From: Kitasatospora phosalacinea
GTDB taxonomy: Bacteria > Actinomycetota > Actinomycetes > Streptomycetales > Streptomycetaceae
Length of the DNA: 64,000 nucleotides
NCBI RefSeq assembly: GCF_000716545.1
Contig: NZ_JNWZ01000014.1
Location: 39,723 to 103,722, forward strand
Direction of reading: 5' to 3'
Positions 31,082 through 46,178 of the stretch are shown here, piece by piece. The notes below the pieces were generated by a model that was given only the letters and a program-made list of their open reading frames with translations, was not told where the DNA came from and did no database searches. The stretch's first letter is position 1; each line of letters begins with the position of its first letter. The position numbers and the translations under genes were made by a program.

Positions 31082-32533
31082 TCACAGCAGCCGCTTGATC
31101 TCCCCCCGCGCCCGGTAGAACCCGCCGGACTCGGACCGGCGCACCTCGGCGACCAGGTACCTGGCCCCGGCGACCCGGACGTCCTTGGGGAACTGCACCC
31201 GCAGCGCGGCGTCGTAGCCGGGCGTCACCACCCGCACCCGCAGCCGCCCGCCCTCGGCCACGCACTCCACCTCGACGCCCCCGGCCGCCACCGCCCCGGC
31301 GCTGACGGTCTCCAGCTCGGCGCCCGCCGCGACCCGCTCGATGCCCGCGCCGCTCACCTCGGCGGTGGCCGGCAGGGTGCCCTGCTCGGCGGCCAGCACG
31401 GCGCCCTGGGAGGCGTCCAGACAGGCCAGCGAGCCGTCGGTGGTGACCAGGTACAGCCGCCCGTCGCGGTACTGCATGCTGTACGCCGAGCCGCAGCCGG
31501 TGCCCAGCTTCCACAGCCGGGTGCCGTCGGCGGCGAAGCAGTAGACGGACGAGTGGTTGTCGCCCGCGAACACGAACTCCCCGTCCGGGGAGGCCGCGCA
31601 GGAGAACACCGCGGCGTCGCACCGGTACGCGGCGGCCTCCGAGCCGTCGGCCTTGCGCAGCCGGTGCACCCAGCCCTGCGAGGTGCCGGCGAACACCTCG
31701 TCCCTCTCCTGCCAGCCGAACAGCACCGAGCCCTTGGTCCGGGTGTGCCACAGCTGGTCGCCGCCGCGCTTGGCGTACCGGGCCACGCCCGCCGACCAGC
31801 CGTGGTAGACCGACTCGGCGTCGCAGCGCACCATCCAGCCGGACGAGCCCTGCGCGCTCCGGCGCCACTGGAACTCGTCCTCGTGGTCGACGGTGGTCAG
31901 CCCGCCCCGCTCGTCGGCGACGCCGAGCACGCCGTCGTGGATGTCCAGCCAGTAGATGTCCACGTCCTGGGCGATCTCGTACGCCACCCGCGGCACCTTC
32001 CCGCCGAGGTCGTACACCTTGCCGTCGTCGCAGCCCGCGTAGATCCACCAGTCGTCGGCGACGATGCACTTGACGCCGTCGGGCAGCCCGAACCGGCCGG
32101 TGACCCGCCCGTCGGTGGTCAGCGTGTAGACGTCGCCCTGCTCGTTGCCGACCCAGGCGTGCTCCTCGCCGACGTACACCCCGAACGCGGGCGAGCCGGA
32201 GCGGAAGCGCCACAGCAGCGGCGCCTGGCGGGCGGTGGAGCGGGTGGAGGCGATCTGCCGGCGGGTCACCGACCGGCGCTGGCGCACGCCCGGCACGGCC
32301 GGGGCGTAGCCCTTGCGGACCTTCTCGCCGATCTTCCTGGCGGCCTGCGCGGCGGCCTTCTCGGCGCTCGCGCAGACCGTGGACTTGGTGGTGCCCGGCT
32401 CGCCGATCCGGCCGTAGCGGATCGTCAACTCGGCTTCCTTGACCGTGACTTCGTAGAACTTGTGGGCGCTCCCCTCGTCCTCGGAGAGTTCCAGGTAGGT
32501 CACCTGCGGTTCCGCGGAAACGGTGGCAGCCAT
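31082..32533 (-). CDS. WGR-domain protein with beta-propeller
   Basis: From the ATG at 32533 (AAGGGG 8 nt upstream) it has 483 residues. Residues ~12-78 form a WGR domain: 'TYLELSEDEGSAHKFYEVTVKEAELTIRYGRIGEPGTTKST', with YGRIG in place of WGRIG, then a basic helix. Residues ~105-400 contain repeated blades with motifs such as 'GDVYTLTTDGRV', 'GKVYDLGGKVPRV', 'GWVHRLRKADGSE', 'SSVYCFAADGTRLW' and 'GSLACLDASQG', typical of PQQ/WD-like propellers. WGR is best known as a DNA-binding module of poly(ADP-ribose) polymerases. No catalytic PARP domain is present. Function unknown. Confidence 0.82.
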   Translation of the reverse strand: MAATVSAEPQVTYLELSEDEGSAHKFYEVTVKEAELTIRYGRIGEPGTTKSTVCASAEKAAAQAARKIGEKVRKGYAPAVPGVRQRRSVTRRQIASTRSTARQAPLLWRFRSGSPAFGVYVGEEHAWVGNEQGDVYTLTTDGRVTGRFGLPDGVKCIVADDWWIYAGCDDGKVYDLGGKVPRVAYEIAQDVDIYWLDIHDGVLGVADERGGLTTVDHEDEFQWRRSAQGSSGWMVRCDAESVYHGWSAGVARYAKRGGDQLWHTRTKGSVLFGWQERDEVFAGTSQGWVHRLRKADGSEAAAYRCDAAVFSCAASPDGEFVFAGDNHSSVYCFAADGTRLWKLGTGCGSAYSMQYRDGRLYLVTTDGSLACLDASQGAVLAAEQGTLPATAEVSGAGIERVAAGAELETVSAGAVAAGGVEVECVAEGGRLRVRVVTPGYDAALRVQFPKDVRVAGARYLVAEVRRSESGGFYRARGEIKRLL

Positions 32534-32634
32534 GGCCGACGCCCCTTTCGGGCACAGAGTTCTGGGGGTGCCGGCGGGGCCCTCGCCACCTGCCGACACC
32601 ACTCAACCTACGGCCCGGCACCGACAGTCGGCGC

Positions 32635-33303
32635 TCAGCCGGTACCGACCTTCACGCCGCCGGTGTTCGCCCGGGCGACCAGCGTGCGCGCGGCCCCGGC
32701 CTGCGAGGGCACGCTCACCTCGGTGCCGCCCGTCGAGGCGTGCGCGTCCACCTCGTACGCCTCCCCCGGGGGCACGGTCAGCTCCACCCCGCCGGTCTCG
32801 GTGCGCAGTTCGACCCGGGTCGGCGCCGCCGCGAACCGGGCCGACACGCCGCCGGTCTCGGCCTTCAGCACGACGTTGGCACTGCGCAGCCCGGTGGCCT
32901 CCACGCCGCCGGTGACCGCCTCCGCGGTGACGTCCCCGCTCAGACCGCGCACCCGGATGCCGCCGGTGGTCTCCTTCAGCCGCAGCACCGTCCCGGCGGG
33001 CACCCGCACCTCGTAGCCGACCCCGCACCGCGAGCAGGAGTACGTCAGCTCCAGCACCCCGTCGGCGAGCACGTGGGTGGCCTGCGGCTCCTCGTCCTGC
33101 CAGTTGCGCTTCTCCACCACCCGCACCGGCCCGTCGCCGGCCGTCACCTCGATCCCGCCGACCTCGCCGTCCACCCGCAGCTCGGTGACCCGCCCGGGCA
33201 CCTCGTACGACACCGTCTTCTTCCGGTCGTCCCACGGCCCGCACCCGACCGCCCCGCCCGCCAGCAGCCCCACGACGGCCACCGCCCCCACCAACCGCTT
33301 CAC
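32635..33303 (-). CDS. Lipoprotein with DUF4097-like beta-repeats
   Basis: The 222-residue protein has a lipoprotein signal peptide ending at GGAVGC (lipidated Cys21). The mature part is built of short repeats with the 'TGGI/V' turn: ETTGGIRVRG, AVTGGVEATG, AETGGVSARF, TETGGVELTV, STGGTEVSV and NTGGVKVG. Together with 'VDGEVGGIEVTAGDGPVRV' this suggests a single-stranded beta-helix of the DUF4097 adhesin-like type. An unusual CSRC pair sits near residue 90. It should be anchored on the outer face of the membrane. It is 170 nt downstream of rpoC with the rpoC terminator in between. Confidence 0.8.
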   Translation of the reverse strand: MKRLVGAVAVVGLLAGGAVGCGPWDDRKKTVSYEVPGRVTELRVDGEVGGIEVTAGDGPVRVVEKRNWQDEEPQATHVLADGVLELTYSCSRCGVGYEVRVPAGTVLRLKETTGGIRVRGLSGDVTAEAVTGGVEATGLRSANVVLKAETGGVSARFAAAPTRVELRTETGGVELTVPPGEAYEVDAHASTGGTEVSVPSQAGAARTLVARANTGGVKVGTG

Positions 33304-33416
33304 CGCGGCCTCCCTTCGACGACCACCAGTCTCCCGGCGCCCCTCCCCGCCCGCCTCCCTCCCGGGAGCGGTTCCCCGGCCTCCGTCCCGGGAGGGATCC
33401 CCCTAGGGGGCGAACG

Positions 33417-33456
33417 CCGCAGGGCGGCCACCCCGAGTGGGGTGACCGCCCTGCGG
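33417..33456 (-). terminator. Terminator after rpoC
   Basis: An 18-bp inverted repeat with one mismatch (33417-33434 with 33439-33456) and a 4-nt loop lies 17 nt past the rpoC stop. It has no U-tail. It should end the rpoBC unit. Confidence 0.85.
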
Positions 33457-33472
33457 TGCAGCCGGTGACGGA

Positions 33473-37366
<3,894 letters not shown>

Positions 37367-37471
37367 TGGTCGTCAAGCCCTCTTTCGTGATTCGAGAGTC
37401 TGTCTGTTGGTCTGAGGGGGGCCTGGGGGCTGGGCCGGCCCGGGTTCTACGCCAGGCCGGCCCGGCCTCCG

Positions 37472-40945
<3,474 letters not shown>

Positions 40946-41485
40946 GAGGGGGGTCCTTCCGAGGGCTCGGAGCTCACTACGCGCATACCGGCCGGGCCTT
41001 GCCGAGGGGTGAAACCCCAGGTCAGGACAGGGACCACTCCGGGCGACGAGTCACGGAGCAGCTAACAGGCAGCGCAAAGGGACAGTGTAGCCAATGGCGA
41101 CACTGCTAGCAAGCCCTGATTCGGAGACCGAATCGGACGCTCCTCCCGTACAACCGACAACCCGGGCAGTGATCCCTCACCGGCCGGGCCGTCGCACCCA
41201 CTTCTGCGTCACCGGGAACCTTCCCAGTGCCGCCGCCGAATATGCATCGTCGGCGGTACCGCTTGGGCACGCGCCTCGAGAATCGCGCGCCGCGTGCTGT
41301 TCGTCAAGGCCCCCACCAGGGTGTGGACCTCGCAGTGCCCATCGTCCGGGCGGCCCCACGCGTTACACGCTGCCTGCACCCGGGGGTCGACGGACAGCGA
41401 TCACCCTACCCCCGGGCGCCGACAGGGGCCGATTCCCCCTTGGGCCATCGGGAGCAACCGGGCGGACCGGCCGGGAACGCGAGCA
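40946..41485 (-). other. rpoB upstream region
   Basis: The long gap between rplL and rpoB carries a promoter (41084-41112) and, from the predicted start near 41077, a leader of ~130 nt. The remaining ~370 nt between promoter and rplL terminator show no gene; short inverted repeats such as CGATTCGG/CCGAATCG near 41118-41136 could be regulator sites. Confidence 0.5.
41084..41112 (-). promoter_or_regulatory. rpoBC promoter
   Basis: On the minus strand TTGCTA (41107-41112) and TACACT (41084-41089) are exactly 17 nt apart, a good housekeeping promoter. The predicted start is near 41077, giving a leader of about 130 nt. Confidence 0.75.
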
Positions 41486-41523
41486 GGCCGGGCCGGCCAC
41501 CCCGGAGGGTGGCCGGCCCGGCC
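41486..41523 (-). terminator. rplL-rpoB terminator or attenuator
   Basis: A perfect 17-bp stem (41486-41502 with 41507-41523) with a 4-nt loop lies 31 nt past rplL. It has no U-tail. In other bacteria an attenuator at this spot lets part of the transcripts continue into rpoBC. Confidence 0.8.
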
Positions 41524-41553
41524 CGCGAAGAACCTCTCAGAGAGAGGAACGAG

Positions 41554-41937
41554 TCACTTGACGGTGACCTTGGCGCCGGCGCCCTCGAGCTGGGCCTTCG
41601 CCTTCTCGGCGACGTCCTTGGCGACCTTCTCCAGAACCTTCGCACCGGCGGTGTCGACGAGGTCCTTGGCCTCCTTCAGGCCGAGGGAGGTGAGGGCGCG
41701 CACCTCCTTGATGACCTGGATCTTCTTGTCGCCGGCACCCTCGAGGATGACGTCGAACTCGTCCTGCTCCTCGGCGGCCTCGGCGGCCGGGGCAGCGCCA
41801 CCGGCGGCGGCGACGGCGACCGGCGCGGCGGCGGTGACGTCGAACTTCTCCTCGAACGCCTTCACGAACTCGGAGAGCTCGATCAGGGTCATGCCCTCGA
41901 ACTGCTCGAGCAGGTCCTCGGTGCTGAGCTTCGCCAT
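41554..41937 (-). CDS. rplL: 50S ribosomal protein L7/L12
   Basis: L7/L12 forms the stalk that recruits translational GTPases. The 127-residue protein has the N-terminal dimer helix ([29 protein letters not shown]), an Ala-rich hinge, and the C-terminal domain '[35 protein letters not shown]'. It follows rplJ by 83 nt. Confidence 0.98.
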   Translation of the reverse strand: MAKLSTEDLLEQFEGMTLIELSEFVKAFEEKFDVTAAAPVAVAAAGGAAPAAEAAEEQDEFDVILEGAGDKKIQVIKEVRALTSLGLKEAKDLVDTAGAKVLEKVAKDVAEKAKAQLEGAGAKVTVK

Positions 41938-42020
41938 GATTGGCGTCCTTCCACTAATTCGGCAGGTGCCGGATGTACGGGTTGGCGGGCGTGCTTACGG
42001 GCCCGCTGGGACGGGAGTGG

Positions 42021-42575
42021 TTACTCCGCGTCCTCGGCGGGAGCCGGAGTACCGGCACCGCCCTGCTCGACCTTCTCGCGCAGCGCTTCCACGGTGCGAA
42101 CGAGCTTGGACGGGAGCGCCTGGAAGACCGCGGCAGCCTGGGAGGGCTTGGCCTTCAGGGCGCCCGCCAGCTTGGCGAGCAGCACCTCGCGGGACTCGAG
42201 GTCCGCGAGCTTCTTGATCTCATCGGCGGACAGCGCCTTACCGTCAAGGACACCGCCCTTGATGATGAGAGCAGGGTTCTCCTTGGCGAAGTCACGCAGA
42301 GCCTTCGCCGACTCCACCGGGTCACCGGTGACGAAGGCGACAGCCGTCGGACCGGCGAACAGGTCGTCGAGCTCGGAGATCCCGGCCTCATTGGCCGCGA
42401 TCTTGGTCAGCGTGTTCTTCACCACGGCGTAATCGGCGTTGCCGCCGAGCGAGCGACGAAGCGTCTTCAGCTGCTTCACCGTGAGACCGCGGTACTCGGT
42501 CAGAACGGCGGCGCTGGAGGCACGGAACTTGTCCGTGATCTCGGCGACGTCGGCAGCCTTGTCGGGCCTGGCCAT
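42021..42575 (-). CDS. rplJ: 50S ribosomal protein L10
   Basis: L10 is the stalk base that holds L7/L12 dimers and autoregulates the operon in other bacteria. From the ATG at 42575 it has 184 residues, [20 protein letters not shown], with '[21 protein letters not shown]' and the L12-binding C-terminal helix near '[14 protein letters not shown]'. The upstream in-frame extension is in the leader and is not coding. Confidence 0.97.
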   Translation of the reverse strand: MARPDKAADVAEITDKFRASSAAVLTEYRGLTVKQLKTLRRSLGGNADYAVVKNTLTKIAANEAGISELDDLFAGPTAVAFVTGDPVESAKALRDFAKENPALIIKGGVLDGKALSADEIKKLADLESREVLLAKLAGALKAKPSQAAAVFQALPSKLVRTVEALREKVEQGGAGTPAPAEDAE

Positions 42576-42662
42576 AGGCTTACGCCTCCTTCCGTGATGT
42601 CGAAGTCGGGCCGACCTTCGAGAAGTCGACCATCCAACGCCGCGGACCCCAGGAAGCGAAGA

Positions 42663-42689
42663 AGCCCCGGCGCGCAGGCGCACGGGGCT
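42663..42689 (-). promoter_or_regulatory. Hairpin in the rplJ leader (candidate L10 leader element)
   Basis: A stem of 7 + 4 bp with one bulge (42663-42673 with 42678-42689) lies in the ~250-nt rplJ leader and is followed on the minus strand by a pyrimidine-rich TTCTTCGCTTCCT. The position fits the L10-binding leader that controls rplJL elsewhere; binding is inferred. Confidence 0.45.
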
Positions 42690-42834
42690 CGCAATGACCT
42701 CGACGGACCGTGAACGGCCCGGAGATCTCCACTCTGCTCCATAACCTGCGCGGGCGATCCGCAGCGGGTGCGGATCCTTCGGCGCCGTCCTCCCTCTCGG
42801 GGCACGGCGACAACCAGCGGTCTTTGGCTCGGCC

Positions 42835-42864
42835 AGCCTAACCGGGCCGGACGGGTTTGACCAA
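42835..42864 (-). promoter_or_regulatory. rplJ promoter
   Basis: On the minus strand TTGGTC (42859-42864) and TAGGCT (42835-42840) are 18 nt apart. The predicted start near 42828 gives a ~250-nt leader. The elements resemble the rplK candidate (TTGGTT-N18-TAGCCT). Confidence 0.65.
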
Positions 42865-42869
42865 ATCCG

Positions 42870-43670
42870 CTACGGGAGGGCCGGCGGGCTGGCCCCGGTG
42901 CCGGGCGCGGTGTCGGCCTCGGCGGGGGCCTGGACGGAGAGCGCGGAGCTGCCGAACTCGCGGTAGTCGACGGTGTCGACCTCGGCGGCGGCCCGGCGCA
43001 GCCGCACCACCTGGTCGTTGTCGTCCAGCCACAGGTCGAGCACCACGTCGCCGGGGCCCAGCGCGGTCTCCAGCGCCCGCTGCCGGGCCGGGTCGAGCTG
43101 GGTCTGCGCGGCGGCGTACCGGGCGGCGGTGGTGGTGACCCGGTAGTGCTCGGCGGTGGTGTCGAGCAGCTTCTCCTCGCCGACCAGCCGCGGGTCGGGG
43201 GCGGCGGCCGCGGCGGCGACCGCGACCACCGGGCTGAGCCGGTCGATCAGGTCGCTGTACGGGATCCGGCCGTTGGAGAACTTCTGCCAGTGCGGGCCGC
43301 CGAGCCGGGCCGCGCTCCCCGGGTCGCCGCCCAGGTAGGCGGAGGTGTCCAGCACCATCAGCACCTGGTCGTTCGCGTCGCTCTGGTACTTCAGCACCGT
43401 CTTGGGCGCCCAGAACAGCTCGCCCCTGGCGCCCTCGCCGCCGAGCACCGCGGTGTACTCGGCGCGCCGGGCGTCGTGCAGCACCAGCTGGGCGGAGAGC
43501 ATCACCCCGTGCGGGGAGCGGTCGGTGGGGCTGGGCTGCGCGGTGGACGGGGCGGCGGTGGTGGTCTCGGCGCGGTCGGGCGTCCGGTCGGAGGCGGTGC
43601 AGCCGGCGGCCGCGCCGGTGAGCAGGACGGCCGCCAGGAGGGCACCGGCCCCGCGCGCCCGTGCGCCCAT
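42870..43670 (-). CDS. LppX/LprG-like lipoprotein
   Basis: From the ATG at 43670 (GGAGGG ribosome binding site) it has 266 residues, with a signal peptide and lipobox ending at Cys24 (GAAAGC). The mature part has 'TVLKYQSDANDQVLMVLDTSAYLGG', 'WQKFSNGRIPYSDLIDRLSP' and 'DLWLDDNDQVVRLRRA', resembling the LppX/LprAFG fold, a U-shaped sheet that binds lipid in mycobacteria. It is a second copy-like neighbour of the next lipoprotein. Substrate unknown. Between rplA and rplJ this pair is conserved in position in streptomycetes, to my knowledge. Confidence 0.8.
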   Translation of the reverse strand: MGARARGAGALLAAVLLTGAAAGCTASDRTPDRAETTTAAPSTAQPSPTDRSPHGVMLSAQLVLHDARRAEYTAVLGGEGARGELFWAPKTVLKYQSDANDQVLMVLDTSAYLGGDPGSAARLGGPHWQKFSNGRIPYSDLIDRLSPVVAVAAAAAAPDPRLVGEEKLLDTTAEHYRVTTTAARYAAAQTQLDPARQRALETALGPGDVVLDLWLDDNDQVVRLRRAAAEVDTVDYREFGSSALSVQAPAEADTAPGTGASPPALP

Positions 43671-43775
43671 CGGTCCCTCCTCCTGCCGCCGCCGTCCGGT
43701 CCCCTCACCATGCCATGCGGCCCGCCCGGCCCCGGAGTCGCCCCCGGGCCGGGCGGGCCGCCGGCGCACGGCTTC

Positions 43776-44612
43776 CTACTGCTGCATCAGGTCCGTCAGG
43801 GAGAAGACCTCGGACGGGGCCGGGGCCGGGGTGGCCTTGACCGCGCCGAGCTGGGTGTAGCCGATCACCTGGGGGGCGGATCCGGCGGCGGCCTCCGGGT
43901 CCGGGCTGGACTGCTGGACCAGCTCGTTCTTGGCGTTGATCCACAGGTCGACCGTGGAGGTCGTGCCCTTCTTCTTCAGCTCGGCCTGCACCTGGGCCTT
44001 GAGGGCCGGGTCCAGGTTCATCTTGGCGATCTGGTCGTCGACCTTGATCTCGCTGCGGTAGTGGGTGGCGCTCTGGCCGCCCACGGTCTCGGTGCCGACC
44101 AGGGTGGCGGTGGGCGCGGCGGCGGCCAGCTGCACCGACGGGTTCATCAGCTGCATCATCGCGGCGAAGGTGCCCGCCTCGGCGCCGGCCTCGCCCGAGG
44201 CGTCCTTGGTGCTGAGCGACATCCACTTCTTGCCCGGGGCGACCGCGGCCATGTCGGCGGTGGCGCCGACGTACATCTGGTCGCCGACGAAGAGGACCTT
44301 GACCTCCTTGCCCTCCTCCTTGGTCTCCATCAGGAAGGAGGCCGGGGCCTTCCACACGTAGTCGGCGGTGCCGTCGCTGTCGCCGCCCTTGACGACCAGC
44401 TTGGCGCTGCCCGCCTTGTCCATGACCGCGGCGGCGGCCAGCAGGGCCTCCTTGGGGGGCAGCTTCGCGTCGGCCTTGCCCGCGGCCGGGGCGCTCTGCG
44501 AGGCGTCGGTGCCGGTCTTGGCGTCGGTCGAGCCGCCCGAACCGGAGCTGCTGCAGGCGGTCAGGGCGCCGAGGGCCAAACAAGCCACGGCAACGGTACG
44601 CAGTGCGCGCAC
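43776..44612 (-). CDS. LppX/LprG-like lipoprotein
   Basis: The 278-residue protein has a signal peptide with lipobox ALTAC (Cys20), then a Ser/Gly/Ala linker. The mature part includes 'SAKLVVKGGDSDGTADYVWKAPASFLMETKEEGKEVKVLFVGDQMYVG', 'ATHYRSEIKVDDQIAKMN' and 'STVDLWINAKNELVQQSS', the pattern of LppX/LprAFG-type (LolA-like) lipoproteins. It lies on the same strand as the shorter lipoprotein, 105 nt upstream of it, and the two are probably ancient paralogues. Confidence 0.82.
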   Translation of the reverse strand: MRALRTVAVACLALGALTACSSSGSGGSTDAKTGTDASQSAPAAGKADAKLPPKEALLAAAAVMDKAGSAKLVVKGGDSDGTADYVWKAPASFLMETKEEGKEVKVLFVGDQMYVGATADMAAVAPGKKWMSLSTKDASGEAGAEAGTFAAMMQLMNPSVQLAAAAPTATLVGTETVGGQSATHYRSEIKVDDQIAKMNLDPALKAQVQAELKKKGTTSTVDLWINAKNELVQQSSPDPEAAAGSAPQVIGYTQLGAVKATPAPAPSEVFSLTDLMQQ

Positions 44613-44702
44613 GAGGGTCCCCCTCTGATCGGATTCTCATCTGAAGTACGAGTGCGGACTCTACCGAACCGCTCCGACCGCCGCGCAAACCCTTTCCGAA
44701 CG

Positions 44703-44742
44703 CCACCGGGCCCGCACCCCCGAAGGGGTGCGGGCCCGGTGG
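44703..44742 (-). terminator. Terminator after rplA
   Basis: A perfect 18-bp stem (44703-44720 with 44725-44742) closed by a 4-nt loop that reads UUCG on the minus strand lies 31 nt past the rplA stop. The stable tetraloop and long stem make it a strong terminator without U-tail. Confidence 0.88.
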
Positions 44743-44773
44743 AACGTTGACCGCGTGGAGAACCGACCCGGGG

Positions 44774-45496
44774 TCAGACCGCCGCCGGGTCCTCCTCGAC
44801 GAGGAGGTTGCGGGTGCGGTTGGGGTCCACCTGGATGCCGGGGCCGATGGTGGTGGAGAAGGCGACCTTCTTCAGGTAGCGGCCCTTGGCGGCGGACGGC
44901 TTGGCCCGGAGGACCTCGTCGAGCGCGGCGGCGTAGTTCTCGACCAGCTGCTCGTCGGTGAACGAGGTCTTGCCGATGATCAGGTGCAGGTTCGAGTGCT
45001 TGTCGACGCGGAACTCGATCTTGCCGCCCTTGATGTCGTTGACGGCCTTGGCGACGTCCGGGGTCACGGTGCCGGTCTTCGGGTTCGGCATCAGGCCACG
45101 GGGACCGAGCACGCGGCCCAGGCGGCCGACCTTGCCCATGAGGTCCGGGGTGGCGACGACGGCGTCGAAGTCCAGACGACCCTTGGCGACCTCGTCGATC
45201 AGCTCGTCGGAGCCGACGATGTCGGCACCCGCGGCACGCGCGGCCTCGGCACGCTCACCGTTCGCGAAGACCAGGACCCGGGCGGTCTTACCGGTGCCGT
45301 GCGGGAGGATGACGGTGCTGCGGACCATCTGGTCGGCCTTGCGCGGGTCGACGCCCAGACGCATGGCGACCTCGACGGTGCCGTCGAACTTGGTGGTGGA
45401 GGTCGCCTTGGCGAGGCGGACGGCCTCGAGCGGGGCGTAGATCCGGGCGCGGTCGATCTTGGCGTCCGCGGCCTTGAGGGCCTTGCTGCGCTTCAC
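44774..45496 (-). CDS. rplA: 50S ribosomal protein L1
   Basis: L1 forms the E-site stalk and in E. coli represses the rplKA mRNA. The 240 residues include '[34 protein letters not shown]' and '[26 protein letters not shown]'. It follows rplK by 78 nt. Confidence 0.98.
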   Translation of the reverse strand: MKRSKALKAADAKIDRARIYAPLEAVRLAKATSTTKFDGTVEVAMRLGVDPRKADQMVRSTVILPHGTGKTARVLVFANGERAEAARAAGADIVGSDELIDEVAKGRLDFDAVVATPDLMGKVGRLGRVLGPRGLMPNPKTGTVTPDVAKAVNDIKGGKIEFRVDKHSNLHLIIGKTSFTDEQLVENYAAALDEVLRAKPSAAKGRYLKKVAFSTTIGPGIQVDPNRTRNLLVEEDPAAV

Positions 45497-45574
45497 TGCT
45501 GCTCCTGGTGGTTAATGGAGTCGTGGTGGGAACGGGCCGCGCTGGGCCCTACCACGGAGGGCGTACGGGGCTGG

Positions 45575-46009
45575 TCAGCCCTCGACGGTGATGCCCATCG
45601 ACCGGGCGGTGCCGGCGATGATCTTCTCCGCCGCGTCCAGGTCGTTGGCGTTCAGGTCGGGCATCTTGGTGGTGGCGATCTCGCGCACCTGGGCCGAGGT
45701 CAGCTTGGCGACCTTGGTCTTGTGCGGCTCCTTGGAGCCCTTGTCGATGCCCGCGGCCTTCAGGATGAGGCGAGCGGCCGGCGGGGTCTTCGTGACGAAG
45801 GTGAAGGAGCGGTCGTCGTAGACCGTGATCTCCACCGGCACGATCATGCCGCGCTGCGACTCGGTGGCCGCGTTGTACGCCTTGCAGAACTCCATGATGT
45901 TGACGCCGTGCTGACCGAGCGCGGGGCCGACCGGCGGGGCCGGGTTCGCCGCACCGGCGTTGATCTGGAGCTTGATAAGCCCCGTGACCTTCTTCTTCTT
46001 GGGAGGCAT
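45575..46009 (-). CDS. rplK: 50S ribosomal protein L11
   Basis: L11 binds the GTPase-associated region and is the target of thiopeptides such as thiostrepton; in streptomycetes it is also needed for RelA-dependent ppGpp synthesis. The ATG at 46009 gives 144 residues, [20 protein letters not shown], with the Pro-rich N-domain '[25 protein letters not shown]' intact. Confidence 0.98.
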
Positions 46010-46092
46010 GTCTCTCCGGGTCCTTCCGAGAGGTGATTGCTGATGTGCCCGGCCCCGGGGCGAAACCCGGCCGCCAGGACACACATCGGACC

Positions 46093-46122
46093 AGGCTAAC
46101 TGGTCAGGTGTCGCGGAACCAA
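46093..46122 (-). promoter_or_regulatory. Candidate rplKA promoter
   Basis: On the minus strand TTGGTT (46117-46122) and TAGCCT (46093-46098) are 18 nt apart, directly after the nusG terminator. The predicted start is about 75 nt before rplK. Confidence 0.5.
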
Positions 46123-46124
46123 AA

Positions 46125-46163
46125 CGGTGCCGGGGCGGAGGCTCTCGCCCCGCCCCGGCACCG
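46125..46163 (-). terminator. Intrinsic terminator after nusG
   Basis: A 12-bp perfect stem (46125-46136 with 46152-46163) is followed on the minus strand by TTTT, one of the few terminators here with a clear U-tail. Confidence 0.85.
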
Positions 46164-46178
46164 CCGGTGGACCGTGGG

